Shown one piece after another: positions 18,610 to 26,745 of a DNA stretch of 51,937 nucleotides (positions within the stretch are counted from its first letter, which is position 1; every line of letters begins with the position of its first letter). The translations under genes and the position numbers were made by a program. Where the stretch lies: contig CANFJQ010000002.1 of NCBI GenBank assembly GCA_947447615.1, positions 1 to 51,937 of the forward strand, read 5' to 3'. This DNA is from Comamonadaceae bacterium. Its GTDB lineage: Bacteria; Pseudomonadota; Gammaproteobacteria; Burkholderiales; Burkholderiaceae_C. A model generated the notes under the pieces. The model was not told where the DNA came from, did not search any database, and saw nothing but the letters and a program-made list of their open reading frames with translations.

Positions 18610-20799
18610 TCACGCGGGTTCCAGCACCAGGCAGGACAGCGGCGGCAGATGCAGAAGCAGCGATTGTTCGTGCCCGTGCGCCCCCTGTGCCTCGGCATGC
18701 AAGCTGTTGTTGCCGATACCGCTGCCGCCGTACACGCTTGCATCGGTGTTGATCACTTCACGCCATGCGCCCCCTTGCGCAACACCGAGTCGATAAGCGG
18801 TGCGCGGCAAGGGCGTGAAATTGCACACCACCACCGCGCATTGGCCGCTGCGCGACCATCGGGCAAAGGCCAATACCGATTGGGCATGGTCTTCGTGCGC
18901 GATCCAGCTGAACCCGGCGGAATCGACATCCTGCGCGTGCAAGGCGGGCAGGTCGCGGTAGACGCGGTTGAGATCACGCACCAAGCGCTGCACACCGGCG
19001 TGTCCCGGCTGGTCTTGCAGATGCCAGGGCAGGCTTTGGCCATCGGCCCATTCGGTGGGCTGGGCGAACTCACCCCCCATGAACAATAGTTTTTTACCCG
19101 GATAGGCCCACATCAGGCCGTAGAGCGCGCGCAAATTGGCCAATTGCTGCCACGGGTCGCCCGCCATCTTGCCCAGCAGCGAACGCTTGCCATGCACCAC
19201 TTCGTCGTGCGAGAGCGGGAGCACAAAGTTTTCGCTAAACGCGTACATCAGCCCAAAAGTCAGTAAATTTTGGTGGTGGCGGCGGTAGACGGGGTCGAGC
19301 TGAAAGTAGTCGAGCGCATCGTGCATCCAGCCCATATTCCACTTGAAGTGAAAGCCCAGCCCACCGCTGGCCAGGTCGGGCGCTGGCGGGCGGCTCACGC
19401 CCGGGAAGGCGGTGGATTCTTCGGCAATCATCAGCGTTCCAGGCCGCTCCACGCCGACTTGGTGGTTGAGGCGGCGCAGGAAATCCATGGCCTCCAGGTT
19501 TTCGCGCCCGCCATGGGCGTTGGGTATCCATTGGCCGGGCTCGCGGCTGTAATCGCGGTACAGCATAGAGGCCACGGCATCGACGCGCAGGCCGTCAATG
19601 CCAAAGCGCTCCAGCCAGTACAAGGCGTTGCCGATCAAAAAATTACGCACTTCGGTACGGCCGAAGTTGTAGATCAGCGTATTCCAGTCCTGGTGAAAAC
19701 CTTCCTTGGGGTCAGCGTATTCATAGAGATGCGTGCCGTCAAAAGTCGCCAAACCGTGCGCGTCGCTGGGGAAGTGCGCGGGCACCCAATCCAAAATAAC
19801 GCCCAATCCGGCAGCATGGGCCGCGTCCACAAAATACTGAAAATCCTCCGGGTTGCCAAAGCGCGCCGTGGGCGAGAACATACCCAGCGGCTGGTAGCCC
19901 CAGGACGCATCCAGCGGATGCTCACTTACGGGCATAAGCTCTAGGTGCGTGAATCCCAGGTCGCGGGCATAAGGCACCAGGGTGTCGGCCAGTTCGCGGT
20001 AGTTCAGCCAGCGCCAGCCGTCCGCTTTGCGCCAGGAACCCAGGTGCACTTCGTACATCGACAAGGGCGCGTTCAGCGCATTGGCTGCGGCGCGCGATGG
20101 CTGCATTGCGCGCCGGGGTGGCAGCCCGCACACCACGCTGGCCGTGGCCGGCCGCAATTGGGTTTGGAAAGCGTAGGGGTCCGCTTTCAATGCGACCAGG
20201 CCCTGCGCGCCCAAGATTTCAAACTGGTAGGTATCACCGCGCACCACCTGGGGCACAAAGATTTCCCACACGCCGCAGCCATGGCGCAAACGCATAGGGT
20301 GGCGCCGCCCGTCCCACTGGTTGAAACTGCCGACTACCGATACCCGCTTGGCATTGGGCGCCCAAACGGCAAAGCGGGTGCCCGGCACGTCCGCACGGAC
20401 CTCGGGGTGCGCGCCCAGGCATTCGTAGGGCCGCTGGTGCGAGCCTTCGGCCAGCAGCCAAATGTCCGCATCGGAAAGGATTTCAGAGAAAGCGTAGGGG
20501 TCATCTAGCAGTGTGTGGTCAGCGGTGTTGCCTGCGCCCGGCTGCCAGTGCACCCGCAACTGGTAGTCAAAGGGCACGCTGCGCCCCGGCAGCACGCTGC
20601 TAAACACATCGCTATTTCCCAGTCGCTGCAAGCTGCCCGCTAAGCGATGCGTGTTGCGCTCTACCACGTCCACCGTGCGGGCATGGGCTAGCACGGCGCT
20701 AACCCACAAACGCCCGTCCTGCACATGCATGCCCAGCACGCCAAACGGGTCGGCGTGCCGCGCCGCCATCAGGGCGGAAACATCGTGGTCTTTGAGCAT
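18610..20799 (-). CDS. glgB: 1,4-alpha-glucan branching enzyme
   Basis: MSMYEVHLGSWRK-like region; LMPVSEHPLDASWGYQPLGMFSPTARFG...VILDWVPAHFPSDAHGLATFDGTHLYEYADPKEGFHQDW...GIDGLRVDAVASMLY. Confidence 0.96.
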   Translation of the reverse strand: MLKDHDVSALMAARHADPFGVLGMHVQDGRLWVSAVLAHARTVDVVERNTHRLAGSLQRLGNSDVFSSVLPGRSVPFDYQLRVHWQPGAGNTADHTLLDDPYAFSEILSDADIWLLAEGSHQRPYECLGAHPEVRADVPGTRFAVWAPNAKRVSVVGSFNQWDGRRHPMRLRHGCGVWEIFVPQVVRGDTYQFEILGAQGLVALKADPYAFQTQLRPATASVVCGLPPRRAMQPSRAAANALNAPLSMYEVHLGSWRKADGWRWLNYRELADTLVPYARDLGFTHLELMPVSEHPLDASWGYQPLGMFSPTARFGNPEDFQYFVDAAHAAGLGVILDWVPAHFPSDAHGLATFDGTHLYEYADPKEGFHQDWNTLIYNFGRTEVRNFLIGNALYWLERFGIDGLRVDAVASMLYRDYSREPGQWIPNAHGGRENLEAMDFLRRLNHQVGVERPGTLMIAEESTAFPGVSRPPAPDLASGGLGFHFKWNMGWMHDALDYFQLDPVYRRHHQNLLTFGLMYAFSENFVLPLSHDEVVHGKRSLLGKMAGDPWQQLANLRALYGLMWAYPGKKLLFMGGEFAQPTEWADGQSLPWHLQDQPGHAGVQRLVRDLNRVYRDLPALHAQDVDSAGFSWIAHEDHAQSVLAFARWSRSGQCAVVVCNFTPLPRTAYRLGVAQGGAWREVINTDASVYGGSGIGNNSLHAEAQGAHGHEQSLLLHLPPLSCLVLEPA

Positions 20800-20822
20800 A
20801 GGGTGCGGCGCGAAAGCGGTGG

Positions 20823-22475
20823 CTACTCGCGCGCCAGACCGAAGTAGCCGCCCCAGGGCTGCAAGGCCACATAGCCCTCGATCAGCAAAGCACCTTGCAG
20901 ACCGCTGCCCTCCAGCGACTGTGTGCCGTAGTGGGCGGGCGGCAGCGGCCAGTCCACCGCCGTGTCGCTGAAATTAAAAACACACAACACGCATTGCCCG
21001 GCATGGCTGCGCTCAAAGGCCAGCACCTGCGGATGCAGGGGCAGCAGCCGCATACCGCCATGCACCAGCACCGGGTGCTGCGCGCGCCAGCGGATCAGGC
21101 CGGTATAGAAATGAAGCAGGCTGTGCGGATCGGCGCGTTGCGCGTCGACCGCCAGCGCGAGGTGTTCTGGCGGCAGTGGCAGCCAAGGCTCGGCACCACT
21201 AAAACCGCCCAGCGCCTGCTGCGCTTCCCAGGGCATGGGGGTGCGGCAGCCGTCACGGCCCTTGAACTCGGGCCACATGGCTTTGCCAAAGGGGTCTTGT
21301 AATTGCTCGAATGGGATGTCCACCTGCGTGAGGCCCAGCTCATCGCCCTGGTAAATACAGGGACTGCCGCGCAAGCTCATCTGGAAAGCGGCAGCCAGGC
21401 GCAGCAGTCGCGCATCGGGCGCTGCCCCGCCCCAGCGCGTGGCCACCCGCATCACATCGTGGTTAGAAAGTGCCCAGCAGGGCCAACCGTCGCCCACGGT
21501 GGCCATGAAGGTGTCGAGCAGGCCGTGCAAAAACGTGGCGTTTTTATTGGCCCCCAGCAGGTCAAAGGAATAGGCCATATGCAGCTTGTCGCCGCCACGG
21601 GTGTATTCGGCCATGCGGGCCAGACCGTCGTCATCACCGATTTCACCGACCATGGTGCTACCGGGGTAGCGGTCCAGCAGGGCCCGCAACTCCTTCAAAA
21701 ATCCGAGGTTCTCGGGGCGGCTTTTGTCGTACACATGGTGCTGGCGGCTGTAGGGGTTGACCGGGTCGACCGACGCATCTTTGGGATCGGGCTGGCCGCG
21801 CCCTGGGTTGTTGCGCAACGCCTGGTCGTGGAAGTAGAAATTCGCGGTGTCCAAGCGGTAGCCATCCACTCCGAGCTCCAGCCAGAAACGCACGTCGTCT
21901 AGGATGGCTGCGCGTACCTGCGGGTTGTGGAAATTGAGGTCAGGCTGCGAGACCAAAAAGTTGTGCAGGTAGTACTGCAAGCGCCGGGTGTCCCACTGCC
22001 AGGCGCTGCCACCAAAGATGGAGAGCCAGTTATTCGGTGGCGTGCCATCATCACGGGCATCGGCCCACACATACCAATCGGCTCTGGGGTTGTCCTGGCT
22101 GGAACGGCTTTCGACAAACCAGGGATGTTGATCGGAGGTGTGCGAGAGCACCTGGTCGATCATGACTTTCAGGCCCAGGCTATGGGCATTGCTCACAAGT
22201 TCGCGAAAGTTGTCCAGTGTGCCGAACAGCGGGTCGATGTCGCGGTAGTCGCTGACGTCATAGCCGAAGTCTTTCATCGGGCTTTTAAACACCGGCGACA
22301 GCCACACCGCGTCTGCGCCCAGGGCTGCAACATGGGCTAATCGTTGCGTAATGCCCGGCAAATCGCCCACCCCGTCACCATTGCTATCTTGAAATGAACG
22401 CGGGTAGATTTGGTAGATGATGCCGCCGCGCCACCAATCTGCGTTTTTAAACCGCGCTGTGGACGCTGTTGTCAT
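20823..22475 (-). CDS. GH13 alpha-glucosidase/oligo-1,6-glucosidase-like alpha-amylase family enzyme
   Basis: WWRGGIIYQIYPRSFQDSNGDGVGDLPGITQRL...DAVWLSPVFKSPMKDFGYDVSDYRDIDPLFGTL...GVDGYRLDTANFYFHD. Confidence 0.93.
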   Translation of the reverse strand: MTTASTARFKNADWWRGGIIYQIYPRSFQDSNGDGVGDLPGITQRLAHVAALGADAVWLSPVFKSPMKDFGYDVSDYRDIDPLFGTLDNFRELVSNAHSLGLKVMIDQVLSHTSDQHPWFVESRSSQDNPRADWYVWADARDDGTPPNNWLSIFGGSAWQWDTRRLQYYLHNFLVSQPDLNFHNPQVRAAILDDVRFWLELGVDGYRLDTANFYFHDQALRNNPGRGQPDPKDASVDPVNPYSRQHHVYDKSRPENLGFLKELRALLDRYPGSTMVGEIGDDDGLARMAEYTRGGDKLHMAYSFDLLGANKNATFLHGLLDTFMATVGDGWPCWALSNHDVMRVATRWGGAAPDARLLRLAAAFQMSLRGSPCIYQGDELGLTQVDIPFEQLQDPFGKAMWPEFKGRDGCRTPMPWEAQQALGGFSGAEPWLPLPPEHLALAVDAQRADPHSLLHFYTGLIRWRAQHPVLVHGGMRLLPLHPQVLAFERSHAGQCVLCVFNFSDTAVDWPLPPAHYGTQSLEGSGLQGALLIEGYVALQPWGGYFGLARE

Positions 22476-22672
22476 CAATGCTGGGGCTCCAAAAGTACAA
22501 CCGGCCCTGCGCCGATGGCTGCAAACATTGTAGGCGGGGCTGCCGTTGATACGACGGCGATCCAGCGTCCATCCGCGCGGCTGGAGGCCACCACCGCTTC
22601 AATGAATTGCATGCCGCGCAAGCCATCCTCCACGGTGGGTACCTGGCAGGCCAGTAGGTTGGGCGTACGCTC
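22475..22672 (-). pseudogene. 3' remnant of a Gfo/Idh/MocA-type oxidoreductase
   Basis: Minus-strand frame ERTPNLLACQVPTVEDGLRGMQFIEAVVASSRADGRWIAVV...LLEPQH*; the PTVEDGLRGMQFIEAVVASSRADGRW tail is typical of these oxidoreductases. No N-terminal Rossmann domain is present. Its stop codon overlaps the GH13 start (TGATG). Confidence 0.7.
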
Positions 22673-22675
22673 CTA

Positions 22676-23566
22676 TCAGCCCCCCGACTCCAGCGTATGC
22701 CGCGCATGCGTGTCTTGCTTGAGCGTCTGCACCAGTTGCGGCAGCGCCAGCGCCAATTGCGCTTTGAGCGTAAAGGGTGGGTTGATCAGGAACACGCCGC
22801 TGGCGGGCAGGCCCGGGCGCACGGTTTCGCCGGCGTCGTCTTGCAGCAGCTTGCTCGATTTCACGGTCAGCGTGATGTCCAGCCAACTCTTACCTGCTTT
22901 GTTGGCCAAGGTGCGCAGTTTGCGCGGCAGGTCGTGCGCCTCCGGGCGCGGGATGATGGGGTACCAGACCATGTAATTGCCCGTGGCAAAGCGCGTCAAG
23001 GCATCTGCCACCATGGCGGCCACGCGGCCATAGTCGCTTTTGATTTCATAACTTGGGTCGCACAGCAGCAGAGCGCGGCGCGAAGGCGGTGGCAGAAACT
23101 TTTTCACTGCTTCAAAACCGTCCTCGCGCGCAATCGCCACTTGCCGCCCGGCCTCCAGTTGCGCGATATTGGCGGTCAGGGTTTTGCTGTCTGTGGGGTG
23201 CAGTTCAAACAACTTCAGTTTGTCGCGCCCGCGCAGCGGCTGTTGGCAGATAAAGGGCGAACCTGGATAAACCTTCCACTGGCCCGGCGCATTAAATCCG
23301 GCGACCATGTCTAGATAGTCCTGCACCAGCGGCGCCCAGGGCTGGCTGGGGCTGGTCTGGGCCAGCTTCAGAAACCCTTGGCTGGCCTCGGCACTGGTTT
23401 GGGCGTAGTCGCCGTCCAGCCGATACAAACCGGCCCCGGCATGCGTGTCCATGACAGTAAACGGGGTTTCTTTGAGCGTCATGTGCTTGAGCAGCGCCAG
23501 CAAAACCATGTGTTTGAGCACGTCGGCGTGGTTGCCCGCGTGAAAAGCGTGTCGGTAACTGAACAT
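22676..23566 (-). CDS. rlmJ: 23S rRNA (adenine(2030)-N6)-methyltransferase
   Basis: MFSYRHAFHAGNHADVLKHMVLLALLKHM...DTHAGAGLYRLDGDYAQ...LLCDPSYEIKSDY...LINPPFTL. Confidence 0.95.
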   Translation of the reverse strand: MFSYRHAFHAGNHADVLKHMVLLALLKHMTLKETPFTVMDTHAGAGLYRLDGDYAQTSAEASQGFLKLAQTSPSQPWAPLVQDYLDMVAGFNAPGQWKVYPGSPFICQQPLRGRDKLKLFELHPTDSKTLTANIAQLEAGRQVAIAREDGFEAVKKFLPPPSRRALLLCDPSYEIKSDYGRVAAMVADALTRFATGNYMVWYPIIPRPEAHDLPRKLRTLANKAGKSWLDITLTVKSSKLLQDDAGETVRPGLPASGVFLINPPFTLKAQLALALPQLVQTLKQDTHARHTLESGG

Positions 23567-23644
23567 GGCGGCTATGGTAACCGCCGCTACTCCCCACCAA
23601 CGCGCTTGGCCGGACAATCGCTGTTTTGGCACCGACAAGTTTTC

Positions 23645-25285
23645 GTGGACCCTTTTTTACCCTTTTCATCCTTCATTCAGGACGGCGCGCAATTACTACA
23701 GCACGCGCAGTTTGCGCAGGCCTTGGCCTTGTCGCTGTGCAGCGGCTTGGCGGCCACGCTGCTGGCACTGGGCGCCAGCGCTTGCATCTTGTCCACGGGC
23801 TTGGGTTTGCGCGCACCGCGCAAGCATGCAGCGCTTTTGCCTGCCATGCTGGCCTTGCCGCATGTGGCTTTTGCGCTGGGCTGTGTATTGTTGCTGGCAC
23901 CCTCGGGTTGGTGGGTGCGGTTTTTGTTTACGCTGCTGCAACCCTGGGCTGCACTGATGCCCTGGCCGCTGGACGCGCCGCCGCCTTGGCAAAGCACGCA
24001 AGACCCCTGGGCCCTGGGTTTGGTGCTGGTGCTGGTGTGCAAAGAAATTCCGTTTTTATTGTGGGGTGCAATGGCGCATATGCAGCGGCCCGATGTGGCG
24101 CAGGCTTGGGCTGCGCAAATGCGTGTCGCGGCTACGCTGGGCTACAGCGCGCAGTCGGCCTGGTGGCGCGTGGTCTGGCCGCAGTTGCTGCCGCGCATGG
24201 CCGGGCCGCTGCTGGCGGTCTGGGCCTACAGCCTGTCGGTGGTGGACGTGGCCTGGATCATCGGGCCAGGCGCACCGCCCACGCTGGCCGTGCTGGCCTG
24301 GCAGTCGCTGCAGGATGCGGACCCGGCTGTCCGGGCGAAGGGGCTGGCGGCTGTTGTATTACTTTTGCTTTGCACCGTGCTGGTGGCTGGACTTGTATGG
24401 ATGCTGTACCGCATGGATGTGCGCTGGCTGGCCCCGGCGCGCTGGACGCGTGGGCCGCAGCGCTTGGAGCATGCCAAGGGCGCGAAAGGCAGCTCCTTCC
24501 GGGTCACTCTCGGGCGGTGCCTGCTGCGTACTTTGCCCGCCTTGTACGCGCTGGTCGCAGCGGCGCTTTTGTGGGGCAGCGTGGCTGGAGCCTGGCCTTT
24601 TCCTGCGCTGTGGCCGCAGGCTTGGACGCTGCAAGCCTGGCAGCAAGTGCTGGGCAGCACCAGCGTGCTGGGCACCACCTTGTGGCTGGGGCTGGCCAGC
24701 GCGGGCACTGCATTGGTGCTGGCAGTGGCTTGCCTGGAAAGCCTGCCTGCGCCTTGGCGTGCCGCGCTGTTTAGCGCCGCTTACCTGCCGCTGGCCTTGC
24801 CGAGCTTGCTCTGGGCGATTGGCTTGCAGCGCCTGTGTATCGCTTTGGGCTGGGACGCCAGCGCCTGGGGCTTGTGGTTGGCGCATAGCCTGAGTGTTTG
24901 GCCTTATGTGCTGCTCAGCTTGCAAGGCCCGTATGCAGCGCTGGACCCGCGTGGGGCGCAGTTGGCGGCCAGCCTAGGCCGCTCGCACGGGGCCTATCTG
25001 TGGCAGGTGCAATGGCCCCTTTTGCGCGCGGCCTTGGCGGCGGCGTTTGCGGTGGGCTTTGCGGTGAGCGTGGCGCAGTTTCTACCTACCTTGTTTGTGG
25101 GCGGCGGGCGCTTTGCGACGGTGACCACCGAGGCGGTGGCGCTGTCATCGGGCGGCCAGCGTTCGTTGCTTGCCGCTTTTGCCTTATTGCAATGGCTGTT
25201 GCCTGCATGCCTGTTCGCACTGGCACTGTGGCTGGGCCGCAAGCGGCGTTTTGCGCAGCCCTTTTTTGCGCGTGGCCTGGCTTAG
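23645..25285 (+). CDS. YnjC-like ABC transporter permease (two-permease fusion), apparently lacking the first N-terminal helix; GTG start proposed
   Basis: Two binding-protein-dependent permease halves, with ALALSLCSGLAATLLALGASACILSTG at the N-terminus; the next gene is a YnjD-like ATPase. Start uncertain. Confidence 0.8.
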   Translation: MDPFLPFSSFIQDGAQLLQHAQFAQALALSLCSGLAATLLALGASACILSTGLGLRAPRKHAALLPAMLALPHVAFALGCVLLLAPSGWWVRFLFTLLQPWAALMPWPLDAPPPWQSTQDPWALGLVLVLVCKEIPFLLWGAMAHMQRPDVAQAWAAQMRVAATLGYSAQSAWWRVVWPQLLPRMAGPLLAVWAYSLSVVDVAWIIGPGAPPTLAVLAWQSLQDADPAVRAKGLAAVVLLLLCTVLVAGLVWMLYRMDVRWLAPARWTRGPQRLEHAKGAKGSSFRVTLGRCLLRTLPALYALVAAALLWGSVAGAWPFPALWPQAWTLQAWQQVLGSTSVLGTTLWLGLASAGTALVLAVACLESLPAPWRAALFSAAYLPLALPSLLWAIGLQRLCIALGWDASAWGLWLAHSLSVWPYVLLSLQGPYAALDPRGAQLAASLGRSHGAYLWQVQWPLLRAALAAAFAVGFAVSVAQFLPTLFVGGGRFATVTTEAVALSSGGQRSLLAAFALLQWLLPACLFALALWLGRKRRFAQPFFARGLA

Positions 25286-25286
25286 G

Positions 25287-26018
25287 ATGCGCTGGCTTAT
25301 GTCCAATTCGCCCGACACTCCCGCAGCGCTGCACCGACCGGCGCACAAGCCCGGCGACCCGCTGATGCCCAGTTCTCTTGACGATCCCCCGGCGCTACAC
25401 CTGCAAGTGCAGCGCCTGCGCAGCCCCGGTGCGACCTTGGTGCAAGGTCTAGACATTGCACTGCCTTCGGGCACGGTACACACCCTCATGGGGGCCAGCG
25501 GTTCGGGCAAGTCCAGCTTGTTGGCGGCGGTGTGCGGCACGCTGGCGCCGACCATGCAATTTCAGGGCGCGGTACATGTCATGGGGCGTCGCGTGGACCA
25601 CTTGCCCACGCGCGCACGGCGCATTGCTTTGTTGTACCAAGACGATTTATTGTTTGCGCACATGACGGTGCGCGAAAACCTGTTATTCGCTATTGCCGCC
25701 GGGCCGCAAGCCGCGCGCGAAGCGCAGGTGGCGCAGGCCTTGGAGGAAGTGGAGTTGGCCGGTTTTGCGCATGCCGACCCGGCTACGCTATCGGGCGGTC
25801 AGCGCGCGCGCGCCGCACTGGCGCGCGCCTTGTTGTCGCAACCGCAAGCTTTGATGCTCGATGAGCCCTTCGCCAAACTCGATGTGGCGCTGCGCCAGCG
25901 CATGCGCGCGCTGGTAGGGGGCGCAGTGGCCCGGCGCGGCATCAGCGCCCTGGTGGTCACGCACGATCCGGCCGACATCTTGGACGCGCAGCGCGTCACG
26001 CATTTGGCCGCACCATGA
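25287..26018 (+). CDS. YnjD-like ABC transporter ATP-binding protein
   Basis: Walker A MGASGSGKSSLL, signature LSGGQRARAALARALLSQPQALMLDEPFAKLD. Confidence 0.92.
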   Translation: MRWLMSNSPDTPAALHRPAHKPGDPLMPSSLDDPPALHLQVQRLRSPGATLVQGLDIALPSGTVHTLMGASGSGKSSLLAAVCGTLAPTMQFQGAVHVMGRRVDHLPTRARRIALLYQDDLLFAHMTVRENLLFAIAAGPQAAREAQVAQALEEVELAGFAHADPATLSGGQRARAALARALLSQPQALMLDEPFAKLDVALRQRMRALVGGAVARRGISALVVTHDPADILDAQRVTHLAAP

Positions 26019-26058
26019 GTCCGCATAACGTGTCATTACTTGCACCGACAATGCCGCT

Positions 26059-26745
26059 ATGTTGGACCGCTTTACTACCCGCCTGATACGCCCGGCTGTG
26101 CAGGCGCTGGCACGGCCGCTGCTGTATTGGGGTATTGCGGCCAATAGCATTACCTGGGCTGGGTTTGCCTTGGGTGTGCTCGCTGCCGCTTGTATAGCTG
26201 CGCAGGCCTGGATGGCGGGTTTGGTTTTGCTCTTGTGCTCGCGCCTGTGTGATGCCCTTGATGGCGCTGTGGCCCGTGGCAGCGGAGGTGGCACGGCAGT
26301 AGGTGGCTTCTTAGATATTGCTTTGGACTTTGTTTTTTATGCCTTGATGGTGCTGGCCTTTGCGCTGGCCGATCCGGCGCGCAATGCGCTGGCCGCAGCG
26401 GTTTTGATTACGGCTTTTGTAGGCACGGGCAGTAGCTTTCTGGCCTTTGCTGCATTGGCTGCGCAGCGCGGTTTGCATAACCCGCAATATCCTGAAAAAT
26501 CGTTGTACTTTGTGGGCGGCTTGACCGAGGCAACCGAGACCCTGGCAGTACTGTGTGCCATGTGTATTTGGCCTGCCTACTTCGTGCCGCTGGCCTATGG
26601 TTTTGCAGGCTTGTGCGCTATTACCTGGCTGGGCCGCATCGCCGCCGGAGTGCGTTTGTTGTCCGGTGCGCCGTCCGGTCAACACCAGGCGACTCGGGTG
26701 CAAGATGTGCCGCACGCACAGCGCGGGCAGGACAACCATGTTTAA
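26059..26745 (+). CDS. CDP-alcohol phosphatidyltransferase family protein (YnjF-like)
   Basis: SRLCDALDGAVARGSGGGTAVGGFLDIALDFVFY is a recognisable variant of the DG(x)2AR(x)8G(x)3D(x)3D motif. Confidence 0.88.
   Translation: MLDRFTTRLIRPAVQALARPLLYWGIAANSITWAGFALGVLAAACIAAQAWMAGLVLLLCSRLCDALDGAVARGSGGGTAVGGFLDIALDFVFYALMVLAFALADPARNALAAAVLITAFVGTGSSFLAFAALAAQRGLHNPQYPEKSLYFVGGLTEATETLAVLCAMCIWPAYFVPLAYGFAGLCAITWLGRIAAGVRLLSGAPSGQHQATRVQDVPHAQRGQDNHV

Noticed and set aside
23626-24774. 382-aa alternative-frame ORF over the permease gene
   Set aside because: Gly/Ala/Arg-rich wrong-frame translation; the permease frame shows proper transmembrane helices.
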